The notes below the pieces were generated by a model that was not told the origin of the DNA, searched no databases, and saw only the letters and a program-made list of their open reading frames with translations. Shown piece by piece: positions 1 through 8,643 of a stretch of 64,000 nucleotides of DNA. The stretch's first letter is position 1; every line of letters starts with the position of its first letter. The stretch is taken from assembly GCA_947450115.1 (NCBI GenBank), contig CANFUE010000006.1:23341-87340 (forward strand). Reading direction: 5' to 3'. The translations under genes and the position numbers were made by a program. Origin of the DNA: Acidimicrobiaceae bacterium (GTDB lineage Bacteria > Actinomycetota > Acidimicrobiia > Acidimicrobiales > Ilumatobacteraceae).

Positions 1-337
1 CTGCATCAGCAGTGAATTCTTGGTCACGTGTCCATGCACGAAATGGACGTGCAGAAAAATCGACTCGCGTTACTTTGTCGGTGAGAAATGATGCGCCAAA
101 GCGAGCTGCCTGCTCACGAAAACGACTCATGAGTTCTGGGCCCATAATGCCGTCGGGGAAGCCAGGAAAGTTTTCTACTTCAGTGGTGAGCATGAGCTGC
201 CCACCTGGCTGATCGGTAGTAGAAGACGGCTCGCCTTCGATGATGAATGGATTGAGATTGGCTCGAGCCGCATAGATGGCCGCAGTGAGCCCTGCAGGGC
301 CAGAACCAATGATGAGGACATGATGATGAGTTGCCAT
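1..337 (-). CDS. trxB: Thioredoxin reductase, N-terminal part (cut by window edge)
   Basis: FAD-dependent NADPH:thioredoxin reductase; only the first 112 codons are present and the C-terminal part, with the redox CxxC, lies outside the window. Visible are the N-terminal FAD-binding Rossmann motif [16 protein letters not shown] (about residues 11-26), followed by [26 protein letters not shown], the second conserved flavin-contact stretch of this family. The ATG start is at the right end. It is the last visible gene of a leftward block headed by an ECF sigma factor, the same arrangement as sigM-rsmA-trxB in mycobacteria, so a role in cytoplasmic thiol homeostasis is expected. Family assignment is firm; completeness cannot be judged. 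Confidence 0.93.
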   Translation of the reverse strand, partial: MATHHHVLIIGSGPAGLTAAIYAARANLNPFIIEGEPSSTTDQPGGQLMLTTEVENFPGFPDGIMGPELMSRFREQAARFGASFLTDKVTRVDFSARPFRAWTRDQEFTADA

Positions 338-363
338 AAGAGTCTCCAAGGAAATAGTGAGAG

Positions 364-699
364 TTAGGAATCGAGTTCGTCGGATTTGCGGTGCTGCTTG
401 CGCGCCACAAGGAGACCAACGAGAAAGAAGAGCACGCCCAATATGAGATACGAGGCCCATACGGAAGTGGGGCGCGAGAAGGCAGTGTCGAGTGCAGCTT
501 GCAGTGCGCGTGTTGCACCGATGGCAAAGAGCACCACCATGATGACAACACCAGTTGCTACTAAAAAGCCATAGACAATGCCACGCACCACGGTGATGAC
601 CGGGCGTGTGGTGCGATCACGAACAAAACCCACCCACTTGTCGATGCTGGCGACAGTGTTGCGCGCCCAATCGGGGTCGGTGAACGGGTTAGAGAGCAC
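364..699 (-). CDS. Small two-helix membrane protein, function unknown
   Basis: A 111-residue protein with a GTG start. It has a charged amphipathic N-terminus (about 1-35), a first hydrophobic helix around [25 protein letters not shown] (split here for reading; about 38-62), a second around [18 protein letters not shown] (about 82-99) and a basic, hydrophilic end. No enzymatic motif is visible. It lies between the putative anti-sigma gene and trxB on the same strand, with 26 bp to trxB and 42 bp to the anti-sigma gene, and is probably co-transcribed with them. Other same-frame starts give only shorter products. I do not recognise the family; it could be a membrane partner of the sigma/anti-sigma pair, which is inference from position only. 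Confidence 0.6.
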   Translation of the reverse strand: MLSNPFTDPDWARNTVASIDKWVGFVRDRTTRPVITVVRGIVYGFLVATGVVIMVVLFAIGATRALQAALDTAFSRPTSVWASYLILGVLFFLVGLLVARKQHRKSDELDS

Positions 700-741
700 A
701 TGTTGAGCCTAATGGCTAAAGGCGTTTCTCTTCGGGAACAG

Positions 742-1224
742 TTACTTGGCAGGTGCTTGCCACAAAATTGCGCAGGTTTCGGCGTTGTACACCGTGAGAG
801 TGGGAACGCCATTGCGCACTTCTTTTGCCACGAGTGCGGGTGGAGTGCCCATGATGAGGAAAGTATCGGTGGTGGAAGAAACTTCTGTACTTACACAAGC
901 GCGGGTATTGATACTTGACGATGGTGCCGCATTTTTAATGAGAGAAACTTCGGCGGGTGCACTATTGCTGCGTTTCCCGATGCCGAGCCCCAATGCAAAA
1001 AGACCAACAGCGGCCACGGCACTCAGTGCTATGAAGATGCGATTCGGCCGTCGTGATGCAAGTGGCACCACGTTGGTGGGTTCGCCAGACGCCATGCTGG
1101 CAACGTGGCCTAAAGCAGCAGCGATATGTGTATCGCGCACTTGTGGGTCGGGGGTCGTTCCTAAATGACGCAATGCAGCCTCGAGTGGGCCATTGTCGGT
1201 GGGGTCAAAAGAAGGTGTGGTCAT
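742..1224 (-). CDS. Putative membrane anti-sigma factor (no zinc motif)
   Basis: A 160-residue single-pass protein. An N-terminal cytoplasmic part of about 60 residues is followed by one membrane helix (FIALSAVAAVGLFALGLGIG, about 64-83) and an extracytoplasmic domain of about 75 residues with two cysteines (NTRACVS and AETCAIL) that could form a disulfide. Its start overlaps the end of the ECF sigma gene by 4 bp (ATGA), typical of translationally coupled sigma/anti-sigma pairs, and the position equals that of rsmA after sigM in mycobacteria. The usual HxxxCxxC zinc anti-sigma motif is absent, so the call rests on topology and context. It could instead be another membrane sensor. Confidence 0.55.
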   Translation of the reverse strand: MTTPSFDPTDNGPLEAALRHLGTTPDPQVRDTHIAAALGHVASMASGEPTNVVPLASRRPNRIFIALSAVAAVGLFALGLGIGKRSNSAPAEVSLIKNAAPSSSINTRACVSTEVSSTTDTFLIMGTPPALVAKEVRNGVPTLTVYNAETCAILWQAPAK

Positions 1225-1841
1225 GATGATGAACCCGCAGAAGGAGATGACGGGGTACCTAAGTTTGGTTCGTCTGAAGGGGAAAGTGTTGTCGGGTTGG
1301 CCAATTTCTCACCGAGAAGCGTCTTGCCCCTGGCTAAGCGTGATCTCACCGTTCCGACGGGAACTTCAAGCACTGCAGCAATTTCGGCATAATCAAGGTC
1401 GGCGATATAGCGCAAGACGATTGCCGCACGAAACTCTTCTGGCAAGGTGCCAAGTGCATGGGCCACGCGGCTCGAGTCAACAAGGTGCTCGGCAAGGAGT
1501 GCAGTGGGGTCAACCACATGGTTGCTCGCTACACCATGAGCGCTGGCGGCATCATTTAAAGGAACAGTTCCACCATGGCGCTGAACACGGCGAATTTCAT
1601 CAATTGCAGAATTTGTTGCAATGCGATAGATCCAGGTAGACAGTGCCGCTTTTCCATCGAAGCGGGGGAGACCTTTCACAATGGCAATGAGTGCGTTTTG
1701 TACCGCATCGTCAGCACTTTCGCGGCTGAGCACCATGCGGTGACATACGGAATGAACAGCGTTGTAGTGCACCCGCAGTAATTGGTCTACTGCGGAGACA
1801 TCTCCCGATTGGGCGCGTTCAAGAAGGCGCTCAGTGTCCAT
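1221..1841 (-). CDS. ECF RNA polymerase sigma factor (SigM-like position)
   Basis: A 206-residue group IV sigma factor. Region 2 is seen at about residues 24-95 (DDAVQNALIAIVKGLPRFDG, then LSTWIYRIATNSAIDEIRR). Region 4 follows at about 125-185, with the helix-turn-helix DYAEIAAVLEVPVGTVRSRL and the C-terminal basic RGK. A Ser/Pro-rich tail of about 20 residues follows. It lies 25 bp downstream of the kinase gene and overlaps the next gene by 4 bp. The neighbourhood (DUF6049, kinase with MviN-type domain, trxB) corresponds to the sigM locus of other actinobacteria. The regulon cannot be read from the sequence, but cell-envelope or thiol stress is suggested by context. Confidence 0.92.
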   Translation of the reverse strand: MDTERLLERAQSGDVSAVDQLLRVHYNAVHSVCHRMVLSRESADDAVQNALIAIVKGLPRFDGKAALSTWIYRIATNSAIDEIRRVQRHGGTVPLNDAASAHGVASNHVVDPTALLAEHLVDSSRVAHALGTLPEEFRAAIVLRYIADLDYAEIAAVLEVPVGTVRSRLARGKTLLGEKLANPTTLSPSDEPNLGTPSSPSAGSSS

Positions 1842-1866
1842 AGTGGAAGGTTAGCCAGTGTCGTTC

Positions 1867-3522
1867 TTAGGGAGCAGTTGCCGAGACAAAGCTGATGTCG
1901 TTGACGACACCTTGAAATGGATTTTTTGTCGAACACTGCGGACTGCGTGCAGCGGAACGTAAATAGACAAGGACGTATTGCGAAGGTGTAGAAATGTTGA
2001 AAGTTGCTACTCCTGGATTGTCGCTCGCAGAGCTTGTGAGCGCGGGGCCCCAACTATCAAGTTTGCTCGGCAACATGTCGGAGTAGCCATAAACATCAAC
2101 GGCCCACGGGGCATAACCAAAATCAATAGACAGCGTTCCCGTACTGCGGCCCGACAACTCGGCAACAAACCCGACTCCATTTTTGCTTCCGAAGTGATTG
2201 TTCCCGTAGCACACGGTATGCCACTGAGTACCCGACTTGCCGTCGAGCAAATGGGGGAGTTGGTCATCGTTTTCGACCTTGTCATCTCCGGCGGGGTCAT
2301 AACTGCTGACGTTCTTAATGGTGACAGGCCCCGTGGCGATGGGAGTAGTAGACGCACTTGCAATGGGAGTTTTGGCGGAGGGCGACGACACGCTGCGCCA
2401 CAGCACAACACCAGCGAGCACAACACCAATGACCACCGCTGCGGCCAACATCGAGGTTGGTGTGACGCGATGTGCGCGTTTTTCCAAAGCTTTGTTCACT
2501 GGGCGCGATGCACTTGAACTGCGAAATGTGTCTACGCGTGGTGTTGGTTTACTAATAACAGGGTCACCAGGAATACTTGCTGCAGTTGTTGTTGGTGGTG
2601 TGGGGTCGCGCAATATTTCCCGTGCACCAACAGGCATGGTGTTGCCATATGGCGGCGTTAAACCAGTAGGAGTTCCATCTAAACCAATTTCACGTGCGCT
2701 GTACAGCGCTGCGCGCACTGCTTCACCAGAGCCCTGACGTTGTTCTGGGTCACGGGCCAACATTTGATGAATAATTTGCGCTAACTGGGGCGGCAATGTG
2801 GGGCGAATTTTTAAAATGTCGGGTGCGTCACCTTGTACACGGGCAAGCGCAGTTTCTACATCGGTACCGCCAACGAAGGGCACTCGGCCTGCTAGGCATT
2901 CGTAGAGCACGAGACCAAGTGAGTATAAATCTGCACGCCCGTCTAGCTTTTTACCACTCACTTGCTCGGGAGATAAGTACTTAGCAGTACCCATCATGAT
3001 GTTGTCGTTGGTGAGGTCAGATTCACTTCCACTCAACGTTTTTGCAATTCCAAAATCGGTGAGCAGTACACGACCAGCAGGGGTAATGAGAATATTCGCA
3101 GGCTTAATGTCGCGATGAACAAGGTCTTTTGCATGAGCAGCATCTAGTGCTGTTGCAACTGCCATCCCGATGTGAACAGTGAGGCCGGGGCTAATGCGAT
3201 GTCGCTTATCGAGCAGTTCACGCAAACTTTGCCCGTTGATGTATTCCATGACAACTGCTTGACGACCTGCGTCTTCAACGACGTCATACACGGTGACGAT
3301 GTTGGGTGAACTAAGTGCGGCAGATGCTTTTGCTTCGCGACGAAAGCGTTCGTTGCCTACGCGATCATCGTCGTGATGAGCGCGCATTACTTTGACAGCT
3401 ACATCACGATCGAGCGAGGTGTCTTTTGCTAGCCATACTTCTGCCATGCCACCTTGACCAATGCGACGTATCAATCGATAACGCGCACCAATAAGTGTGT
3501 TGGGAATAAGAGAAGGAGACAT
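1867..3522 (-). CDS. Membrane Ser/Thr protein kinase with MviN-like extracellular domain
   Basis: A 551-residue Hanks-type kinase. The cytoplasmic kinase domain (about 14-275) is intact: glycine loop IGQGGMAEVW (21-30), ATP-binding Lys44, catalytic HRDIKPAN (Asp138, Asn143), DFG (156-158) and SPEQ after the activation loop. A juxtamembrane linker of about 80 residues, one membrane helix (about 357-375) and an extracellular domain of about 150 residues follow. That domain has the pattern SYDPAGD - ND - DG - TQW - GVGF, like the galactose-binding-type C-terminus of mycobacterial MviN, and two possible disulfide cysteines. It has no PASTA repeats. It occupies the slot where murJ/mviN normally lies between DUF6049 and sigM, hence a cell-wall role is likely. 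Confidence 0.88.
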   Translation of the reverse strand: MSPSLIPNTLIGARYRLIRRIGQGGMAEVWLAKDTSLDRDVAVKVMRAHHDDDRVGNERFRREAKASAALSSPNIVTVYDVVEDAGRQAVVMEYINGQSLRELLDKRHRISPGLTVHIGMAVATALDAAHAKDLVHRDIKPANILITPAGRVLLTDFGIAKTLSGSESDLTNDNIMMGTAKYLSPEQVSGKKLDGRADLYSLGLVLYECLAGRVPFVGGTDVETALARVQGDAPDILKIRPTLPPQLAQIIHQMLARDPEQRQGSGEAVRAALYSAREIGLDGTPTGLTPPYGNTMPVGAREILRDPTPPTTTAASIPGDPVISKPTPRVDTFRSSSASRPVNKALEKRAHRVTPTSMLAAAVVIGVVLAGVVLWRSVSSPSAKTPIASASTTPIATGPVTIKNVSSYDPAGDDKVENDDQLPHLLDGKSGTQWHTVCYGNNHFGSKNGVGFVAELSGRSTGTLSIDFGYAPWAVDVYGYSDMLPSKLDSWGPALTSSASDNPGVATFNISTPSQYVLVYLRSAARSPQCSTKNPFQGVVNDISFVSATAP

Positions 3523-3587
3523 TGCTGTGCATCACGCTAGTTGCGCAGCGTTGCACGATTGAGGCAATGCGATGATGTGAAGCGTTT

Positions 3588-4436
3588 TTATTCTGCGTCG
3601 AAAAATGCAATACCCATCGTGCCACGCCCGGCATGTGCACCGATGACTGCACCAATATCGCCAACTTCAATACTGCCTGAGTAGATTGTGCGCAACGAAG
3701 AGAGGAATGCATCGGTGTCGTCGCAGTCAGCTTGCAAGACGGCAAGGTTGGAGATGTTTCCATGCTCTTTTACTTTTTCTAACAAGAACGCCAGTGCCTT
3801 TGAACGTGTGCGTTGGCGACCACCCTCTTCTACCTTGCCGCCACGGACGTCAATAATGGGCTTAATGGAGAGCGCAGACGCCAACATTCCCTTCACACCG
3901 CCAATGCGGCCACCTTTTTTCAGGTTTTCTAGGGTGTCGAGTGCTCCATATACATGCACCCGGTGGCTGAGCGCTGTTGCGAGCGCGGCAACTTCGCTCA
4001 GGCTGGCACCTTGCGCAGCCTTCGTTGCACAAGCAGTTGCGATGATGCCTTGTCCCATCGACACACTGCGCGAATCGACTACCTGCACCGAAAACGGGTT
4101 CGCGGTGTCTTCACCAACGAGGCGGGCAGCAATTTCGGCGCTTTGCATCGTGGCCGATACTCCAGACGATAAAGAAACCACGAGTACACCGGTTGCACCT
4201 TCACTTTGTAGGCGGCGGTAAGCGGCTTCAAATTGGCCAGGAGAAGGCGCGGCGGTTTCTGGAAGGACAGGAGAAGCAGTGCATTTTGCCCAAAATTCTT
4301 TGGGGGTGAAATCTTCGCCATCGATGTAGTCGGTTTCGCCGAAGCGAATGGTGAGAGGAACAACAACAATTTTGTGTTGTTGAAGGAGATGCTGCGGGAG
4401 GTCGCAGGCACTGTCGGTCACGATACGGATGGTCAT
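3588..4436 (-). CDS. DegV family fatty-acid-binding protein
   Basis: A 282-residue DegV/FakB-like protein; family members bind a fatty acid between two alpha/beta domains and can present it to a fatty-acid kinase. The N-terminus IVTDSACDLP (about 4-13), GVLVVSLSSGVSATMQSA (about 95-112) and GRIGGVKGMLASALSIKPI are the characteristic signatures. The C-terminal half ends with AHAGRGTMGIAFF, also typical. The length is normal. It lies between DUF6049 (20 bp away) and the kinase (65 bp) on the same strand and is an insertion relative to the mycobacterial order. No FakA partner is visible in the window, so a true FakAB role is unproven. Confidence 0.88.
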   Translation of the reverse strand: MTIRIVTDSACDLPQHLLQQHKIVVVPLTIRFGETDYIDGEDFTPKEFWAKCTASPVLPETAAPSPGQFEAAYRRLQSEGATGVLVVSLSSGVSATMQSAEIAARLVGEDTANPFSVQVVDSRSVSMGQGIIATACATKAAQGASLSEVAALATALSHRVHVYGALDTLENLKKGGRIGGVKGMLASALSIKPIIDVRGGKVEEGGRQRTRSKALAFLLEKVKEHGNISNLAVLQADCDDTDAFLSSLRTIYSGSIEVGDIGAVIGAHAGRGTMGIAFFDAE

Positions 4437-4456
4437 AATGCATCTACCGTAGTGCT

Positions 4457-6457
4457 TTATTCCGATGGGGTGAGTGCTACAAGTGCGCGCCGCCGCCGTG
4501 AGCGCCAGTTATGGGCCCACCATGTGAGAAGAACGAGGATGGCGGTGGCGCTCACCACAAGACCAAGACCCGCGAGGGCACTGACGCGAGCGGTGACCTT
4601 TAACTCCTCGGAGAGTGGGCTATTGCCTGTGGGGGTGAAGAGTTGGAAATAAACGGGGAAGCGACCGTTGCTGCGCGCTACCACCTTCACTGCAATGTTG
4701 GTGCTGGAGTTGGCGGGAAGGTCAACGAGTTGAAAGGCCTCGGGGAAGGTGAGTTTCGCACTGCGATAGCGAAGAATCACTTTCATAGGGGATGCGCTGG
4801 TGTTTTTTACCTGCAGGCGAATTTCACTCTTATGGCCGCTCAGGGTGAAATTTGCTGATTGAGGCAAACTCACGGCATGGCGTATGGCGGTGAGAGATGA
4901 GGAAATGTCCTCGAGGTATGTAGCCCGTTGCGATTCTGTTGTTGTTCGCGCCGCCGACACTGCGGTCAAGGTATTCCAGGTCGCAATGCGCGGGTCATTG
5001 GCGAGAAGCATTGATGAAGTATTTGCAATGCGTGGCAAGAGTTTGTCGAGTGCGACCTTCAACGCATCGAGCGAGGTGTCTTCAGCACGGCGCAAGGTAA
5101 CGGGTGGGCTTGTTGCAGTTGCTTGAGGAAATACTGGCTGCGAAGCAAAGGCGAGCACAGGGCTAGAGCCGATGATCCGAAATAATTGCCGCAGCACTGC
5201 ACCGTTTCCGATTTCACCATTGGATGAACTGAGGAGAACTTGATGTTGCTGAGCTTGTGGAGAAGTAAATGAAAGCTCTTCACGCTGGATGATGAGCTCA
5301 GCTGTAATACGCGTTGCACGATCCAATGGGGTGAGCGCTTCATTTGCCATGACGCCGGCATAGCGAGCATCGGTTCCATATACGCCAAGAGAGCCGCCAT
5401 CGGGGAGCTGCGTGAGGTAGGGGACTCCAGAATCGAGGGGGGCATCAAAAGATTTCTGGGCACTCGGTGTGAGCACTACTTGCCGCGTTCCTAAATCGCG
5501 CAAAAGTGCTGCCCCGCCCGTGGTGAGTGGGTCTGATAACACCATGGCATCGCGCGATGGAGTGCGTTGCATGAGCGTAGAAGTGATGTCTTCACCCGTT
5601 GTGAGTTGTCGAGCAAAGAGGTCTTGAAAGCCGATGTGTGCAATTGCGCTGGGGTTCAAGGGAACTTGCGGAGTAGCACTCAACGTGTGGATGCTGAGAA
5701 GATCACGAATGTCATCAAGAAGAATTTTGTCGTCGTTTGACCCTGAGTGCGCTAACGCATTGAGAAGTTCTGGTTGAAGTGAAAGCAATGAGCCTTGGCC
5801 AACGCCTGAAAAAGCATCGGCAAATTTTTTGAGTACAGCAAGAGCATCGGCAGTAAGCGCGGTGGCTCCTGAGAAATTTGCGCTAGGTGGTGCTGTAACG
5901 CTGACGACTGGAATGATCTGAAGGCGATCTTGTGGCGTGAGGGAAGCAGCATCACTTGAAGAAAAATGATGCACGAAAGTAGTTGCGCTAGCACGTATTT
6001 CTTTGCCTTCATAAACAGTAAAGGTGAGTGGATACACACCGGATTGATTCATGTACAACCCTGCAGTAGCTGAAGTTTTTGTGGTTGTTGGGAGTTCTAA
6101 AATGAAGCGCCCCGCTGCATTTTGAGTGATGTTTAACGTATTCAACCGAACACCATCGAGGGGAACCGGCAAAATATTTTTTTCAGTGATATTTTGAAAT
6201 GCCTGACGCGATTCAACATGTTGTGACAAAACAACGTCGATATCTATGTTGTCTTGCGGCGCGAGTGGTTTTCCATTTTCTGTAATGGCTACAACAAATC
6301 GCATGGTGGCATTATCGAGAACAGTAAAACTTTGCTGTGTAAACCCGATAGCTACATTTGTAGTGGGAGTGGATGTTGCATAGGTGACCTGCGGAAGTAT
6401 GAATGCACCAAGGACAACGATGATCACACTCGCGGCGAATGCTTTTAGTCGGTACAT
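4457..6457 (-). CDS. DUF6049 family exported membrane-anchored protein
   Basis: A 666-residue protein with a signal peptide (about 1-28, ending VTYATS), a large extracytoplasmic region and one C-terminal membrane helix (LAGLGLVVSATAILVLLTW) followed by an Arg-rich cytoplasmic tail (RSRRRR). It matches the architecture and position of mycobacterial Rv3909, the DUF6049 protein between pcnA and mviN. The extracellular part begins and ends with beta-rich Ig-like stretches, and the penultimate domain (about 540-625, LSGHKSEIRLQVKNTSASP) resembles the NEW3/CARDB-type fold. Its first 13 bases overlap the end of the upstream GNAT gene. Molecular function is unknown; an envelope role is inferred from conserved linkage to MviN and SigM. 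Confidence 0.8.
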   Translation of the reverse strand: MYRLKAFAASVIIVVLGAFILPQVTYATSTPTTNVAIGFTQQSFTVLDNATMRFVVAITENGKPLAPQDNIDIDVVLSQHVESRQAFQNITEKNILPVPLDGVRLNTLNITQNAAGRFILELPTTTKTSATAGLYMNQSGVYPLTFTVYEGKEIRASATTFVHHFSSSDAASLTPQDRLQIIPVVSVTAPPSANFSGATALTADALAVLKKFADAFSGVGQGSLLSLQPELLNALAHSGSNDDKILLDDIRDLLSIHTLSATPQVPLNPSAIAHIGFQDLFARQLTTGEDITSTLMQRTPSRDAMVLSDPLTTGGAALLRDLGTRQVVLTPSAQKSFDAPLDSGVPYLTQLPDGGSLGVYGTDARYAGVMANEALTPLDRATRITAELIIQREELSFTSPQAQQHQVLLSSSNGEIGNGAVLRQLFRIIGSSPVLAFASQPVFPQATATSPPVTLRRAEDTSLDALKVALDKLLPRIANTSSMLLANDPRIATWNTLTAVSAARTTTESQRATYLEDISSSLTAIRHAVSLPQSANFTLSGHKSEIRLQVKNTSASPMKVILRYRSAKLTFPEAFQLVDLPANSSTNIAVKVVARSNGRFPVYFQLFTPTGNSPLSEELKVTARVSALAGLGLVVSATAILVLLTWWAHNWRSRRRRALVALTPSE

Positions 6458-7158
6458 GAGCGCTCGAGTACAAAAAGTGAATAAGACATCGGTGTAAAAC
6501 CGAGGGAGTTGTACAACGACAACGCAGCAGTGTTGGCGATATCGGTGTTCACCAGTGCATTTTGCATACCCCGAGAACCTAACCAGTGCATCGCGTCGAG
6601 CACCAGCTTTCTTCCTTGGCCTTCACGCTGAACGCTCGGGTGCACGGCGAGGCGTTGGATGTAGCCGTACTGCGGTTCGATAGGGCTGGGGGTGAATCCC
6701 GATAGGCAATAACTGGAGTTTCGGCGACATCGCGATGGTGCAAGGCCACGCACCCGATGGAATTGGGTTGCCTGTTTGGCAGCGAGCAGGGCTGGGGGGT
6801 CAATTGCCCACTCGCCATGAAATGCTGCGCAGTCAATGCGTACTGCCGCAGCGGTGGTCACCCGACGAACGGCCATTTTGCCTGAAGTGGTGGTGACGTT
6901 CTGCAGTGGCGCACTGAGAAGTAAGAGCTCTTGTTTCACGGAAAAACCCACAGTGGCGAGTATGCCAGCAAGTTGAGGGCTCACCGCGTTCGTTCTTACC
7001 CGTGTGAACCCGCCGCGTTGAGCGGTCTCGAGCCACATTTTCACTACGTCACTCGTGATGGTTGCCTCGGGGTGATGGCCGCTACGCAAAGTAAGTAATG
7101 CGGTGGTCGGGTCATAGGGCCAGTTGCCAAACAGGGGGGCAACGGGGCGAGGTTCCAT
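6445..7158 (-). CDS. GNAT family N-acetyltransferase (possible internal frame slip)
   Basis: A GNAT acetyltransferase of 237 residues with the ATG start used here; a GTG two codons upstream is an equal alternative. The acetyl-CoA site is visible in the C-terminal half: IQRLAVHPSVQREGQGRKL (beta4-alphaA pyrophosphate loop QxxGxG) and NTAALSLYNSLGF (alphaB with the Tyr-Asn motif). The N-terminal half is divergent. Between about 6702 and 6750 the annotated frame reads an unlikely Arg/Ser-rich stretch (APSRCRRNSSYC), whereas the next frame reads VALHHRDVAETPVIAY, which looks like the expected beta strand. Two compensating frameshifts are suspected. It is divergent from pcnA and overlaps DUF6049 by 13 bp. 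The substrate is unknown. Confidence 0.75.
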   Translation of the reverse strand: MEPRPVAPLFGNWPYDPTTALLTLRSGHHPEATITSDVVKMWLETAQRGGFTRVRTNAVSPQLAGILATVGFSVKQELLLLSAPLQNVTTTSGKMAVRRVTTAAAVRIDCAAFHGEWAIDPPALLAAKQATQFHRVRGLAPSRCRRNSSYCLSGFTPSPIEPQYGYIQRLAVHPSVQREGQGRKLVLDAMHWLGSRGMQNALVNTDIANTAALSLYNSLGFTPMSYSLFVLERSCTD

Positions 7159-7212
7159 AAACACACATATGACCGTAGTGGTCGGGCTTCATCTGCGTAG
7201 CCTGAAAGTCTG

Positions 7213-8643
7213 ATGATTCCCGAACGCTTCACCCCTGTCTTAGAGGAACTTGCTCCCCTCACCGCGCGCTTTGCCGCGGCGAATAAGCGGCTGTACCTGG
7301 TAGGCGGTACGGTGCGCGATCTTTTATTGGGCCCAGCGGGCGATGCACATTTGCCTGGGGCATCGCCAGACATGGATTTTGACGCCACAACGAACGCATT
7401 GCCACAGGAAATCAAGTCAATCATTGAGGGTTGGGCAGATGCAGTGTGGTCGCAGGGTGAAAAATTTGGCACTATCGGCGCAAAAAAGAACGGCCGCGTG
7501 TACGAAATCACCACACACCGCGCCGAGGCATATTCGCCCGATTCACGCAAACCCGATGTGCAATTTTCCGATGATATTGAGGCCGACCTTTCACGGCGCG
7601 ATTTCACCATCAATGCAATGGCGCTTGAGCTCACCTCATCTAGCCCTGTTTTAGTTGACCCCTTTAATGGTGCGGCCGACCTCATGACAAAAGTCCTTCG
7701 TACTCCTTTGTCACCTGAAGAGAGCTTCAACGACGATCCATTGCGCATGTTGCGCGCGGCGCGCTTTGTTGCGGCCCTCAATCTCACTGCCGAACCAGAG
7801 CTCGTTGAAGCAGTCAAAAATATGGCGCCGCGCCTCGACATCATTTCGCGGGAACGCATTCAACACGAACTCGATCGACTGCTCACGACCGACCACCCCA
7901 CTGCGGGTTTATGGTTCATGGTCGACACGGGGCTCGCTGCTCAATTTTTCCCCGAGCTTCCCAACATGAGCGTGGAGCAAGACCCCATTCATCGTCACAA
8001 AGATGTTCTGACGCACACCTTGGCGGTTGTAGAAAATGTGCGCCCCAATGCGCATCCCTCTTTCAACTTTCGCATTACTCGCCTTGCTGCATTATTTCAC
8101 GATATTGGTAAACCAAAAACGCGGGCAATTCATAAAGGCAAAGGAATCACTTTTCATCATCATGAAGTAGTTGGTGCGCGCATGACCCGCGATCGTTTGA
8201 AAGCTCTGAAATATTCCAGCGAAGACGTGCAGGCTATTACCGCTCTTGTTGAACTGCATTTGCGCTTTCACACATATCAAATGGGATGGACCGATTCCGC
8301 AGTACGTCGTTATGTGCGCGATGCAGGGCCACTGCTCAACGAACTCAATGTGCTTACCCGATGTGACTGCACCACGCGCAATGAACGCAAGGCGTTGGTG
8401 TTGTCACAGCGCATGGATGAACTGGAAAAACGCATTGCAGAGTTGATGGAAAAAGAAGAACTTGCTGCACTAAGACCCGAACTTGATGGTCTTGAAGTGA
8501 TGCAGCGCCTTGGGGTGCAGCCCGGTCGCGAAGTGGGTAAAGCGCTCAATTTCCTTATGGAAATCCGCATTGAAGAAGGTTTGCTTGGCGCCGAAGAAAT
8601 TGGCCGACGCTTAGATGCGTGGTGGAGCGAACAAAAAAATTAA
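7213..8643 (+). CDS. pcnA: CCA tRNA nucleotidyltransferase
   Basis: Adds or repairs the 3' CCA of tRNAs. The 476-residue protein has the class II nucleotidyltransferase head: LVGGTVRDLLLG (about 29-40), the metal-binding DMDFDATTNALP (about 57-68), RRDFTINAMAL and the basic RMLRAARF motif. A C-terminal HD domain carries HTLAVVE and LFHDIGKPKTR (about 270-305). This is the usual actinobacterial PcnA layout. The ATG at the left end fits the family N-terminus. It is divergent from the GNAT gene (54 bp) and its last four bases overlap the end of the convergent methyltransferase gene. The position next to DUF6049 mirrors Rv3907c-Rv3909. No tRNA in this window encodes CCA, so the enzyme is needed for them. 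Confidence 0.95.
   Translation: MIPERFTPVLEELAPLTARFAAANKRLYLVGGTVRDLLLGPAGDAHLPGASPDMDFDATTNALPQEIKSIIEGWADAVWSQGEKFGTIGAKKNGRVYEITTHRAEAYSPDSRKPDVQFSDDIEADLSRRDFTINAMALELTSSSPVLVDPFNGAADLMTKVLRTPLSPEESFNDDPLRMLRAARFVAALNLTAEPELVEAVKNMAPRLDIISRERIQHELDRLLTTDHPTAGLWFMVDTGLAAQFFPELPNMSVEQDPIHRHKDVLTHTLAVVENVRPNAHPSFNFRITRLAALFHDIGKPKTRAIHKGKGITFHHHEVVGARMTRDRLKALKYSSEDVQAITALVELHLRFHTYQMGWTDSAVRRYVRDAGPLLNELNVLTRCDCTTRNERKALVLSQRMDELEKRIAELMEKEELAALRPELDGLEVMQRLGVQPGREVGKALNFLMEIRIEEGLLGAEEIGRRLDAWWSEQKN

Noticed and set aside
7044..7859. Minus-strand open frame of 271 codons across the GNAT start and pcnA
   Set aside because: Overlaps two supported genes; no recognisable motif; Ser/Arg-rich.
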